Shown here piece after piece: positions 53,714 through 63,200 of a DNA stretch of 64,000 bases (positions are counted from its first letter, which is position 1; the number at the start of each line of letters is the position of its first letter). Source of the stretch: Bacteroidota bacterium (GTDB lineage Bacteria; Bacteroidota; Ignavibacteria; Palsa-1295); the NCBI GenBank assembly GCA_030706745.1, contig JAUZNX010000001.1, positions 310,001 through 374,000 of the forward strand, written 5' to 3'. The translations under genes and the position numbers were made by a program. The notes beneath the pieces are model-generated. The model ran no database searches and was not told where the DNA came from. It saw nothing but the letters and a program-made list of their open reading frames with translations.

Positions 53714-54469
53714 ATGAAGCATATTAGCAAAATCGCCTTTCTGTTCTCTAGTTTCGGTTTGATCTACGCCGGTTGCAGTTCAAGCACCTCGAACCCTCCG
53801 CCCGTCACTCCATCGCAGGTACACTACGCTGCAGGGAGTGATTATCGGTACACACAAAATCGCCGCGACACGTCTGGGGGAGCGTTTGGTAATGACGGAG
53901 TCGATCCGACCAAGGCCGACACCATCACGTCGGTTGTGCTGGCCACGAATCAGACCTTCCAGTTTGACACGAGTGATGTTACGATCATCCAAAACACGCA
54001 TACGTCCAGTGTGACTGGCGCGCAAAAAGACACGACCGACATCGCCCAGGAGAATGGAAACTACTGGCACTACAACTATGGTCTGGAAGGACTTTCGAGC
54101 GTTCTGGCGGAGCCCGTCGGCTGGGTTCTACAGGCGAAATTTGGTGCGAAGCCGGGCGATACCTGGGTTGCGGTCCACAATAATGCCGTTAAGACTAAAT
54201 ACCAAGTCAACGCGGATGTTTTGATTAACGCGCTCGAGATGAACGACACAACGATCTCCGGCATTGCGGTCAAGCATGTGCAGCATAGCGTAACGATATC
54301 TGCTGTTGGTCAAACGATTGCAGGGACGATCGATACGTATGTGTCTCCAGAATTCGGGATGGTGCGAAACACGGTGCATAGCTCGAGGGTGGCAATTAAT
54401 TTGCCCTCGATCATATCCGTGAATCAGCAAGTTTCTGGTAGCGAGACTGTGATGGTCAGCCACCCGTAA
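53714..54469 (+). CDS. Lipoprotein, unknown function
   Basis: The product has 251 residues from the ATG at 53714 (the frame begins at 53681). Signal peptide and lipobox IYAGC place the lipid at Cys21. A Ser/Thr/Pro-rich linker is followed by a beta-rich domain (YAAGSDYRYTQNRRDTSG, TISGIAVKHVQHSVTISAVG, TIDTYVSPEFGMVRNTVHSS). No catalytic motif is recognised. It is convergent with mutL. Confidence 0.72.
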   Translation: MKHISKIAFLFSSFGLIYAGCSSSTSNPPPVTPSQVHYAAGSDYRYTQNRRDTSGGAFGNDGVDPTKADTITSVVLATNQTFQFDTSDVTIIQNTHTSSVTGAQKDTTDIAQENGNYWHYNYGLEGLSSVLAEPVGWVLQAKFGAKPGDTWVAVHNNAVKTKYQVNADVLINALEMNDTTISGIAVKHVQHSVTISAVGQTIAGTIDTYVSPEFGMVRNTVHSSRVAINLPSIISVNQQVSGSETVMVSHP

Positions 54470-54493
54470 GGAGATTGCATAGGCCGCTGTGCC

Positions 54494-56407
54494 TCAGGAC
54501 GCTGCTTCGGTCTTCGCCAAATTCTCGACTGGCGAGCGACCGAAGCGGCGATCGAGCTCATCGATCGCAAGCTTGATGACGATGGGTCGGCCATGCGGGC
54601 AAACATACGGCATTTGGGTCTCAAATAGCTGCTCGATCAGGACATGCATCTCGTCCTGGGATAACTTATCGCCAGCCTTGATAGCGGCTTTGCAGGCGAA
54701 AGTAGCGGCAAGCTTATCGCGTGTTGGTTGCGAGCGAGTATCACCATTTTCATCATAGCCATCGAGCGTTTCCCGCAAGATGCTCTCCTCGCGGCCCGCG
54801 TGGACGTCGGCCGGAATGCCATCGATGATGATGCTGGTCCCGCCAAAAAATCGAATTTGAAAGCCGATCTTTTCGAGTTCGGGCTGAAGATCTCGAACAA
54901 TTGCAAGTTCACGCGGCAGTAGATCCAAATGCTGCGGAAACAATAGCTGCTGCGAATTCGGATGATTGTCTTCGAGGGACCGCAAGGCACGTTCGTACAA
55001 AATTCGCTCGTGGGCCACGTGCTGATCGACGATCATCAGACCCGATTTGATCTGCGAAAAGATATACTTGTTGTGAAGTTGCCAGAGCACCGGCTTGTCA
55101 CGCAGCACTTCAGAGGCGAGGCTGATTCGCTCGATCGGAACGCGTGTCGTGGCGACCGGTGGTGCCCCAAAGGTCGGCATCGTTGGGACTGATTTTCCAC
55201 GAAAGAGATCGTCGGGTTTCGAACCAAACAGGCGCTCGAGAGTGCCAAGACCATTCGAAGATTCGGGAATAGAAATTGGCCCAGATTCAGCAGACCCATT
55301 CTTAGCGGGATTCGAAGCATACTCCGGAAACCGCATGCGGGCATTCGATTCGCCAGAGTTGAGCGTCTCCGGCATTGTCATTTCCGGAGCCATCGCACCT
55401 TCCGAGGCAGAATGGGTATTGGCACGTGTTAAGGCTTCCTGCAAGGCGCGGCGAACTTCATCAGTTACCGAGCGTTCGTCCTCGAACTTGACCTCCAGTT
55501 TTTGCGGGTGCACATTGACATCAATGCGAGAAGGGTCGATCTCGATCGAAAGGAACGTCGATGGGAATGCGCCCTTATCGATCAGATGCTCGTAGGAGCT
55601 TGCCACAGCATACGAGAGGCTTCGCGAGGTGACGGGCCGATTATTGATGAAGAAGAACTGTTCGCTTCGCACCCGCTTGACGAAACTCGGCGCGCTGGTA
55701 AATCCAACCACATGCAGCGCCGGCGAAACGCTTTCGACTGGCAGCAATGCGCCCCGGAGTCGTGGGCCAAAGATTTGCTCGATCCGCTCTGGCAGCGGAC
55801 GAAAGCCAGGTAAATCGAAAATCAGATCGCCATCGCTAACGAAGATGAAATGGACGTGCGTTGCCGAAAGCGCCGCTTTGGTTACCGTATCGACGACGTG
55901 TTTGAACTCGGTCGCCTCCGACTTCATAAACTTCCGACGCGCGGGAATATTAAAAAAAATATTTCGCACAGAGACCGAAGTCCCTTCATCGCAGGCAATC
56001 GATTCGCACTTTCGAAGAATGCTTCCTTCAACTTCGACGAGCGTACCGAGTTCTTCCGACCGAGTCCGAGTCCGCATTTCGAACTGCGAGACAGAAGCGA
56101 TCGCGGCAAGCGCTTCACCACGGAATCCGTAGGTCGAGAGCGACTCCAAATCTTCCATCGCCCAGAGCTTGCTCGTCGCATGGCGTTCGATCGACGTGCG
56201 TGCATCTTCGCGCGTCATGCCGCTCCCATCATCAATGACTTGAATGAGTGTTCGGCCAGCATCCTTCAGGACGATGGTAATATTTTGCGCTTTGGCATCC
56301 AGCGCATTTTCCAGCAATTCTTTGACAACGGATTCCGGCCGGGTCACGACCTCGCCGGCCGCGATCTTCTGGGCAATGGACTCTGGTAACCGTTTGACGA
56401 TGGGCAT
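54494..56407 (-). CDS. mutL: DNA mismatch repair protein MutL
   Basis: The protein has 637 residues. The N-terminal GHKL ATPase shows LPESIAQKIAAGEVVTRPES, ENALDAKAQNI, VIDDGSGM and STYGFRGEALAAIASVS. The C-terminal part keeps the metal-dependent endonuclease site as DQHVAHERILYE (DQHA(X)2E(X)4E with Val for Ala), plus AFACKAAIKAGDKL and the CPHGRP motif. It should therefore nick DNA, as in bacteria without MutH. It follows ftsY after 21 bp, in which a short-word repeat lies. Confidence 0.96.
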   Translation of the reverse strand: MPIVKRLPESIAQKIAAGEVVTRPESVVKELLENALDAKAQNITIVLKDAGRTLIQVIDDGSGMTREDARTSIERHATSKLWAMEDLESLSTYGFRGEALAAIASVSQFEMRTRTRSEELGTLVEVEGSILRKCESIACDEGTSVSVRNIFFNIPARRKFMKSEATEFKHVVDTVTKAALSATHVHFIFVSDGDLIFDLPGFRPLPERIEQIFGPRLRGALLPVESVSPALHVVGFTSAPSFVKRVRSEQFFFINNRPVTSRSLSYAVASSYEHLIDKGAFPSTFLSIEIDPSRIDVNVHPQKLEVKFEDERSVTDEVRRALQEALTRANTHSASEGAMAPEMTMPETLNSGESNARMRFPEYASNPAKNGSAESGPISIPESSNGLGTLERLFGSKPDDLFRGKSVPTMPTFGAPPVATTRVPIERISLASEVLRDKPVLWQLHNKYIFSQIKSGLMIVDQHVAHERILYERALRSLEDNHPNSQQLLFPQHLDLLPRELAIVRDLQPELEKIGFQIRFFGGTSIIIDGIPADVHAGREESILRETLDGYDENGDTRSQPTRDKLAATFACKAAIKAGDKLSQDEMHVLIEQLFETQMPYVCPHGRPIVIKLAIDELDRRFGRSPVENLAKTEAAS

Positions 56408-56412
56408 ACTTC

Positions 56413-56448
56413 AGTAACGCGAAATGCGTTACTCATTACTCGTTACGA
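56413..56448. repeat. Short-word repeat between ftsY and mutL
   Basis: GTAACGCGAAATGCGTTAC is followed by TCATTACTCGTTACG. It shares its words (TAACGAG, TAATGAG) with the repeat at 34690. It encodes the last residues (VVTSNE) and the stop of ftsY. Confidence 0.8.
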
Positions 56449-57412
56449 CTTCTTGGAACGTGCTATCGCCGAACATTGCTTTCGCAAATTCTGCGGGATC
56501 GAAGGGCTGCAAATCTTCGATCGTTTCGCCGACTCCGATGTAACGTACAGGTACCCGAAGCTCGTTCGTGAGTGCGATAACAATTCCGCCTTTCGCGGTG
56601 CCATCAAGTTTTGTGAGTACCAGCCCAGTGATTGGAGCAACCTTGGTGAATTCGCGTGCCTGCTGCAGGGCGTTCTGCCCGGTGGTCGCATCGAGGACAA
56701 GCAAGACTTCGTGAGGAGCCTCTGGCAATAGCTTTCGCATGACGCGAGTCATCTTCTCCAACTCCTGCATCAAGTGTTGCTTGTTGTGCAACCGACCGGC
56801 AGTATCGATAAGCACAACATCGGCATCTTTGCTGATGGCCGACTGGAGCGTATCGAACGCCACTGCCGAGGGATCAGCACCTGCGTGCTGTTGAATGATG
56901 TCGACGCCAGCACGCTGCGCCCAGACTTCAAGCTGCTGGTTCGCTGCCGCGCGGAAGGTGTCGGCTGCACCAATGATAACTTTCTTGCCAGCACTACGGT
57001 AATTATACGCGAGCTTCCCGATCGTCGTCGTCTTTCCGACGCCATTGACACCCACGATAAGCTGCACGTACGGCCGCTTGTCCGAAGGAATTGCAAAGGG
57101 ATCGTCGGGCAACCGAAGCTCGCCATTCCGGGTCAACGCATCCGAAATTTGCGAGCGGAGTTCATCACGAAGTTGTGATGCTTCCGACCATTTCTTAAAC
57201 TGGATCTGGTGGACCAAATGGGCGATAATACGATCGGTTGTTGCCACACCGGCATCCGAGCCGAGCAGCGTTTCCTCAATCTGGGCCATCAACTCATCGT
57301 CGATCTTCCGCGATTGATAAAAGACGCGGTTGATCTTACGCACGAATTCATCGTGCGTTTTCTGCAGGCCCTCGCGGAGCTTGGTGAGCTTAAGTTTATC
57401 GAAAAATCCCAT
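56429..57412 (-). CDS. ftsY: Signal recognition particle receptor FtsY
   Basis: The protein has 327 residues and lacks the long acidic A domain, so it starts with the N domain helices (KLKLTKLREGLQKTHDEFVR). The G domain shows NGVGKTTTIGKLAYNYRSAG (near residue 123), ADTFRAAANQQLEVWA, LIDTAGRLHNKQHLM and TKLDGTAKGGIVIAL. It docks ribosome-SRP complexes at the membrane. Its C-terminus VVTSNE and stop come from a short-word repeat. Confidence 0.96.
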   Translation of the reverse strand: MGFFDKLKLTKLREGLQKTHDEFVRKINRVFYQSRKIDDELMAQIEETLLGSDAGVATTDRIIAHLVHQIQFKKWSEASQLRDELRSQISDALTRNGELRLPDDPFAIPSDKRPYVQLIVGVNGVGKTTTIGKLAYNYRSAGKKVIIGAADTFRAAANQQLEVWAQRAGVDIIQQHAGADPSAVAFDTLQSAISKDADVVLIDTAGRLHNKQHLMQELEKMTRVMRKLLPEAPHEVLLVLDATTGQNALQQAREFTKVAPITGLVLTKLDGTAKGGIVIALTNELRVPVRYIGVGETIEDLQPFDPAEFAKAMFGDSTFQEVVTSNE

Positions 57413-57487
57413 GGGAGCGGGTCAACACCAGAAGACGAGGGAAAGCTTCAGCCTGTAATGCTTTCCCATGCCGCGTGTTAGACCGGC

Positions 57488-57820
57488 ATGAAGCAAGCAG
57501 AATTTCCTAATAATATGATCGGAAGAGGGCATTTGCTACCGAACCGGGTCGCGCTCAAGGTCATCGCAAGTGTATTCGTCCTGTATGTCACAATGAGCGC
57601 AGTTCTAAAAAATCTGGCTCCCTATCTATACCCGACCTCCGCGCTTCCTTCAGCTATATTCAGAGTTGAAGCAATCGCACTGATGCCAGCCATGATGATA
57701 GGAATCGGTTTGAGCGCTCTGCAGGCTGATAAGTTGTCCTTCCCGAAAATACTGATCCGGAGCTTTGTGGCATCTCTTCTGGCATCCACCATGGTCGCTT
57801 TCGGCTTCCCAATTTTTTAG
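57488..57820 (+). CDS. Small integral membrane protein, unknown
   Basis: The product has 110 residues with three hydrophobic segments (about 24-46, 58-80 and 88-108: VIASVFVLYVTMSAVL, AIALMPAMMIGIGLSAL, SFVASLLASTMVAFGFPIF). No family is recognised. It is convergent with the phosphatidyltransferase gene, 24 bp apart. Confidence 0.6.
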   Translation: MKQAEFPNNMIGRGHLLPNRVALKVIASVFVLYVTMSAVLKNLAPYLYPTSALPSAIFRVEAIALMPAMMIGIGLSALQADKLSFPKILIRSFVASLLASTMVAFGFPIF

Positions 57821-57844
57821 ATCCGGATTCGTCTGCAAGCAATC

Positions 57845-58465
57845 CTATTTGGCCGCAGCCACCAATCCCGCTAATCGCTGTCCATACACCACAAACGAAA
57901 CCACCATCAACACCACGCTGAGGTAGGTCAAACCAACAATCGTCATTCCCGTTACTCCAGCAAGGACCAAAAACAGCGTCGCTGCGGTCGTCAGCGCTGC
58001 CGCCTTGCCGGGATAATTCGATGGCAACACGACCCCAAGCTTCCGTTTTGCCCAGATTCCGCCGGCGAGAATAAGCATATCGCGTCCCAATATCGTCGCC
58101 AGAAACCATAATGGGATCAGACCATACACTGCCATCGTGATGACCACGAGGCCAATAAAAATCTTATCCGCTAACGGATCGATCACCTTTCCCAACTCGC
58201 TGACCGTATCGAACTTCCGCGCCAACCAGCCATCGAGGATATCCGATAGGAATGCCACAAAACAAATTGCGGCCGCCAGGATATTCAATTGCGCCATGAT
58301 CGCGAAGATGGCGGGGAATACCATGAACGCCCGCATCGTGCTGACCAGATTCGAAGGCGTAAAGACAAGGTCCTTAGCCCTGAATTTCTTGATCGGATCC
58401 GGCTCGGAACCCGGTCCGGCTGCGGTCATGATCGGAGTCGGTTGCTGCTTCGAGGCCGTCATCAT
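57845..58465 (-). CDS. pgsA: CDP-alcohol phosphatidyltransferase (PgsA-like)
   Basis: The protein has 206 residues and about five membrane segments. The family motif D(x2)DG(x2)AR(x8)G(x3)D(x3)D is complete in [20 protein letters not shown] and IDPLADK (about residues 94-120). It joins a CDP-diacylglycerol to an alcohol; glycerol-3-phosphate (PgsA role) is the most likely substrate. Its start overlaps the ABC ATPase stop by four bases, so the two are translationally coupled. Confidence 0.88.
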   Translation of the reverse strand: MMTASKQQPTPIMTAAGPGSEPDPIKKFRAKDLVFTPSNLVSTMRAFMVFPAIFAIMAQLNILAAAICFVAFLSDILDGWLARKFDTVSELGKVIDPLADKIFIGLVVITMAVYGLIPLWFLATILGRDMLILAGGIWAKRKLGVVLPSNYPGKAAALTTAATLFLVLAGVTGMTIVGLTYLSVVLMVVSFVVYGQRLAGLVAAAK

Positions 58466-59508
58466 GCGACTGCCATCACCTCACGCTGCTTGCCACTCGT
58501 GATCCGCGCCGGAATCTCGCTCTTCGCCGGCCAGGAGACTGGATAGATCAGGCAGCGGACCGTATGCTGCGAGGAGTCCTCGGCAAGTTCCGGATGGACC
58601 GAAGGACACTCCGGCATCACCTTCGGGCATCGCGGATGGAAGTAGCAGCCACTCGGCACATTCGCTGGCGATGGTACATCGCCCGTCAAAACAATCCGGC
58701 CTTTCTTCGCCCTCGGGTTCGCGATCGGCACCGCGGAAAGCAGCGCCTGCGTGTATGGCGCTTTCGGATTCGAATAGAGTTCGCTGTAGGGTGACGTCTC
58801 GACAATCTCGCCAAGATACATCACTGCCACGCGATCCGAAATATGCTTTACGACCGATAGATCGTGTGCAATAAACAGATACGTCAGTCCAAGCTTTTGC
58901 TGCAAATCGCCAAGCAGGTTCAGCACTTGCGATTGAATCGAAACATCGAGCGCCGAAACCGGCTCATCGCACACAATAAACTTTGGCTCGACCGACAGCG
59001 CTCGTGCGATTCCGATGCGCTGACGCTGGCCACCAGAGAACTCATGCGGATACCGGCGCGCATGCAGCGGACTCAACCCCACGATTTCCAGCAACTCGTT
59101 GACGCGGTCCTTGATCTCGGCGTCCGTCTTGCGCAGGCCATGCACCTTCAGGATTTCCGATAGCATTCCGCCGACTGTGATGCGCGGATTCAGCGAGCTA
59201 TACGGGTCCTGAAAAATGATCTGCATCTGGCGGCGCATCTCCCGCAAACGCGCCGCGGACATCGTCGTCACTTCTTCGCCTTCGAACTTCACGGAGCCGG
59301 CTGTGGGCTCGATAAGTCGCAGGATCGCGCGGCCCGTCGTCGTCTTGCCGCAGCCAGACTCGCCGACCAAACCCAGTGTCTCGCCACGCTTGATCGAAAA
59401 CGACACGTCATCGACTGCCTTCACGTGGCCGACTGTCTTCGAAAAAAGACCCCGCTTGATCGGGAAGTACTTTCTGAGGCCTTTGACTTCTAAAAGATAT
59501 TCGCTCAT
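58462..59508 (-). CDS. Oligopeptide/dipeptide ABC transporter ATP-binding protein (OppF/DppF-like)
   Basis: The protein has 348 residues. Walker A is [15 protein letters not shown], the signature [16 protein letters not shown], and Walker [21 protein letters not shown]. The C-terminal extension [20 protein letters not shown] is the OppF/DppF-type cysteine-rich tail. It powers peptide uptake with permeases and a binding protein, none of which are in the window. The gene is followed directly by the pgsA-like gene. Confidence 0.93.
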   Translation of the reverse strand: MSEYLLEVKGLRKYFPIKRGLFSKTVGHVKAVDDVSFSIKRGETLGLVGESGCGKTTTGRAILRLIEPTAGSVKFEGEEVTTMSAARLREMRRQMQIIFQDPYSSLNPRITVGGMLSEILKVHGLRKTDAEIKDRVNELLEIVGLSPLHARRYPHEFSGGQRQRIGIARALSVEPKFIVCDEPVSALDVSIQSQVLNLLGDLQQKLGLTYLFIAHDLSVVKHISDRVAVMYLGEIVETSPYSELYSNPKAPYTQALLSAVPIANPRAKKGRIVLTGDVPSPANVPSGCYFHPRCPKVMPECPSVHPELAEDSSQHTVRCLIYPVSWPAKSEIPARITSGKQREVMAVA

Positions 59509-60229
59509 GCTTTACATTATTCCCCGCCTTTTCAAGGCGGGGGCAGGGGGTGGTTGACCCCTTCACTAAGGGGCCATGCCTAACGCCGCCCCGAGCGAAG
59601 AGAGTTCAGTGGCGACTCAATTTCAAATGATGTCGTCCTGAAACAGGTGCCCCCGCCGCGGCGGGTTAAAGTAATACTTTAATTCTCTCTTTTGAATTGT
59701 CATTTAATGAACGCCCTCTCCTTTTGCGCGAAATCGCTGAGTTGTCAATGAGCTAATTCCCCTGCTCCGCCCTCATCCTTCAGCCTTCATCCCTCATCCT
59801 TTTCCACCAGCTTGGTGCCCATCACCTTGCAAGGAACATAATACATTCGAAGCGCGAATGCAAGTCTCGGGCAAAAATGTCCTCCACTTTTTTTTCGCAA
59901 CGTCGATCCTGGAATCGCAAGTACCCGCTCGAGTTGACATCCTAAGATAATCCCTGCCAGCCACCGCGTTTCGGAAGTTGTGTGTAAGCCGTTGGATAGG
60001 ATTGAGGAAGGGGAAGGCCTTCTCGAATAGTTTTCAAGATCCGAATTTGGCGATTTTTTTTGCGGCTAAGAGAATCTTAAGCTCTGACAGTGCGGTTCGA
60101 AAAGAGTAGTTATCCCTGCCGATGCGCGACCGGGTCTCCGGTTCTCCAGCGCACGGTAACGCCCGGCCACCGGGGATGTCGTTGGAATGCCAACATAATC
60201 AGTTAGGAATCTGAAAGCTTTTTCGGATC
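59509..60229. other. Long intergenic region with modular element copy B
   Basis: The 721 bp hold the element copy B (59646-59848). Further on is a GC-rich stretch (about 60120-60185) with short stems such as ACCGG/CCGGT and CCCGG/CCGGG, 45-110 bp before the large T9SS gene. No known RNA family is recognised. No coding frame is convincing. Confidence 0.6.
59646..59848. repeat. Modular intergenic element, copy B (inverted relative to copy A)
   Basis: Read on the minus strand it matches copy A in order: GAATGTATTATGTTCC, AGGTGATGGGCACC, a variable core, then ATTAGCTCATTGACAACT and GGAGAGGGCGTTCATTAAAT. ACAATTCAAAA, GAGAATTAAAGTAATACTTT and GGGGCACC complete it. The core is different: GGATGAGGGATGAAGGC and GAAGGATGAGGG words instead of GAAATATG words. 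Confidence 0.9.
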
Positions 60230-63200
60230 ATGCTAATTCGCATTCACGACCGACCGTTCTCGACTCTCGCACCGCGATCCATTACGGCGCGTTATTGTCT
60301 TGCTCTCCACGTGCTGCTTATCGCGTCGACCCTCTGGGCGTTCGATATTGCAGCGCAATCGCATTGGCAGAAGGTCAATGCACCATTTGCTGGGAGCCCT
60401 TACTTCCTCAATCCTGATACAGGGTTCCTGTATGCATCCCCCGGAGTCGCATCGACCACGGACGGCGGAAAAGCATGGACAAGTATTCCATTCTTCGCCC
60501 AAATCGCGGTCAGTCAACTGTATTTTCAAAGCCGTACCCGAGGATTCGCCTCCGCGGTCGGCATAGGACCCAATGGTTATGGCGCCGGACTCTATGAAAC
60601 GAGGGATGGAGGCATCACCTGGGTATCGTTGAAGCCTCCGAAAGCAGACTACACTGGGGTCCATGCAGTTGGAGACATGATATTTGCGTCTGCTGCAATA
60701 CGATTAGGTGGTCGGCCATTGTACTTCTCGAGCGATGATGGTGCATCATGGAACTCCCTCGCCTTTGTGAAGGGCCTCAACCTACCTGCAAACTCTCAAT
60801 TCCAACAGGTGTACGGTAATCGAGATAGTCTCGTCGCAACTGTCTGCTATTCTCAGAATGGTCCTATCAATCAGGTTCAAATCATTTATTCCACTGACTT
60901 AGGCACACACTGGTCGAGCCAGAATCTCGGTACATCAACGTGGTGGATGATGGCGCTCCACATCCAACCCCATGCATGTAGTATCACTCGTCAGTACGTG
61001 CCTTTGGTTGATTCCAGGGGCGATGTTTATAGCTTTCTTAAATCGGAAGGAAGTGACTACTCGGTTTGGGACTCAACGTTGATGCATCAGGAGACGGGAG
61101 CATGGATTGCCGGTGATGCTTGTGCCTTCTATCTGTGCGGCGCCAGAGCTTCACCATCCTTCTTTCGGAGTACGGATGCCGGCACATCCTGGCAACCCCT
61201 GACCGGCGGAACGTCTCCACAGGTTCCGACTTTCGTGGAACTCGATGACATGGACTTCCAAAATCTTTCTGTCGTGGGATATGGCGCGGTAGTCTATGCG
61301 TGCGATCTAGAAGGGAGTCTCTGGAAGACAACCGACGGAGGGGACGGCGCTCTTAGTTCGAAAGCATTGGCGCCGAAGGTGCAGTTTAACTTTTTACCGG
61401 GAATAGGGGGAAGCCCGAACCTCACCGATAGCACATGCCAACTAGATTCGGTGGTCATCAGCTACCAGAGTCTCACCTGCGCCTATGCACAAATCGATTC
61501 GATTTGGCAGACTGGTTTGGACGCCAATGAGTACGTGCTCACTTCCGCCCACTACCGATCCTGTGAGCCAATGCCAGATTTGTCGCGGATTCTCATTACT
61601 CCCAAGGTCATTGGCACAAGGACGATCACGGTTTATGCACGATTTATCGACGATGAGTTCGAGACGTTCAACGATAGTCTACAATTTGCGATCACAGTCA
61701 GCCCAAGTCATCCGGGCCTTACGGCCAAAGACAAATCGTTTGCATTCGGGACGATCCGCACATGCGGCGGCGTGCGGGATACTACCGTGACCCTCACCAA
61801 TACCGGCTGCCTGCCCGATACGATAACGAACGTCACGCTCGGAAATAATGGCTTCGCATGGCTTGAAGACTCTCTACCGATCATAGTGCCGGAAGGTAAA
61901 TCGGCTCATTTCCGATTCCGCTTTTTGCCGACGGACTCGGGTGTGTATGTCGATACCGCGGCCATCTCGGTTACGAGCATGCTTGCCACCACCGAGCAAG
62001 TCGCGCTTCGAGGCAACTGTGTGCAGCCTCGGTTATCCTGCTCTTCGAGCATGCTCGATATTCTGCTCGATACCACGAAGGCCTGCTCGCTTCGGGATTC
62101 CATTCTGGTGTTTCGCAATACAGGCTGCGATACGATTACGATCGATTCGAATGCGTCGCAGTGGTCGCCGGGATGGAGCGCGGTCGATCCACCATTCCCG
62201 CTTGTACTCGCGCCGGATAGCAGCTTTACCGTGCGGGTACACTTCGCTCCGAAGACACCGGGCAATAGCACCCAATATATTACCTATTTCTTCGATGCGG
62301 TCGGGAAGAAGGATGTGGCGAGCCAGCGAATGCGGCTCACCACGATGGCCGTGCCCGGCACCGGCATTCTGGATGTGCCTAGTATGTCCCTAAAGGCGGG
62401 AAGCTTCTCCTTCTGCGTGGGAGATACAACGGTCTACGACACCATTAAGAATACTGGTTGCGATACACTTTTGCTCTCGAAGGGGCAACTTCAAGGTGAT
62501 GCGACGTTTACACTGCTCACACCATTGCCTTCGCAGCTTGCGCCAGACTCCGTGGCCATCATCTCCATTCACTTCTCGCCGCGCACCAAAGGCGCGCACG
62601 CGGCACAGCTTCTATTTGATTCGCATAGCCTCCACGGCGGAGATACCGTGCGCAAAACTGCCATCGCCATGAGCGGCACGGGGTTGCGTGGCACGATGAT
62701 GCTCGCGTGCGACAAATCCACTCTCGATCTCGGCACCACCCCCATCTGTCAGGAGCGCGACACGTTCGTCGTGATTCAGAACACCGGCTGCGACACGGTG
62801 TGCGATTCATCGGTCACTCTCCAACAGGGCACATTCCAACTTGCAAAGCCGTGGAGCGCGCGGTGCCTCGCGCCGGGCGAGCGGGATACCGTGTGGCTTG
62901 TTTCGAGATTGGACACGAATGGACATGCTGGACAGAATCTGGCGACGCTAACGATTGCCTCGAACGCAGACACCGCACTGCCGCCTATCACATTGACGCG
63001 CGAGATTCAGTATCCGGCACCGTGGCATCTCACCATCAGCGCGCCGGACAGTGCATACGCCGGCAAGCCAATCACATACCGGCTTATTCAGTCCGCCGCG
63101 GCGGATGCGCTGCCGACAGATGTCACCGCCATCGACTTCGTGCTGCATTACGATGATAACCTGCTGGAGTTCGAGCATGTGGATGAGCCATTCGTTTTGG

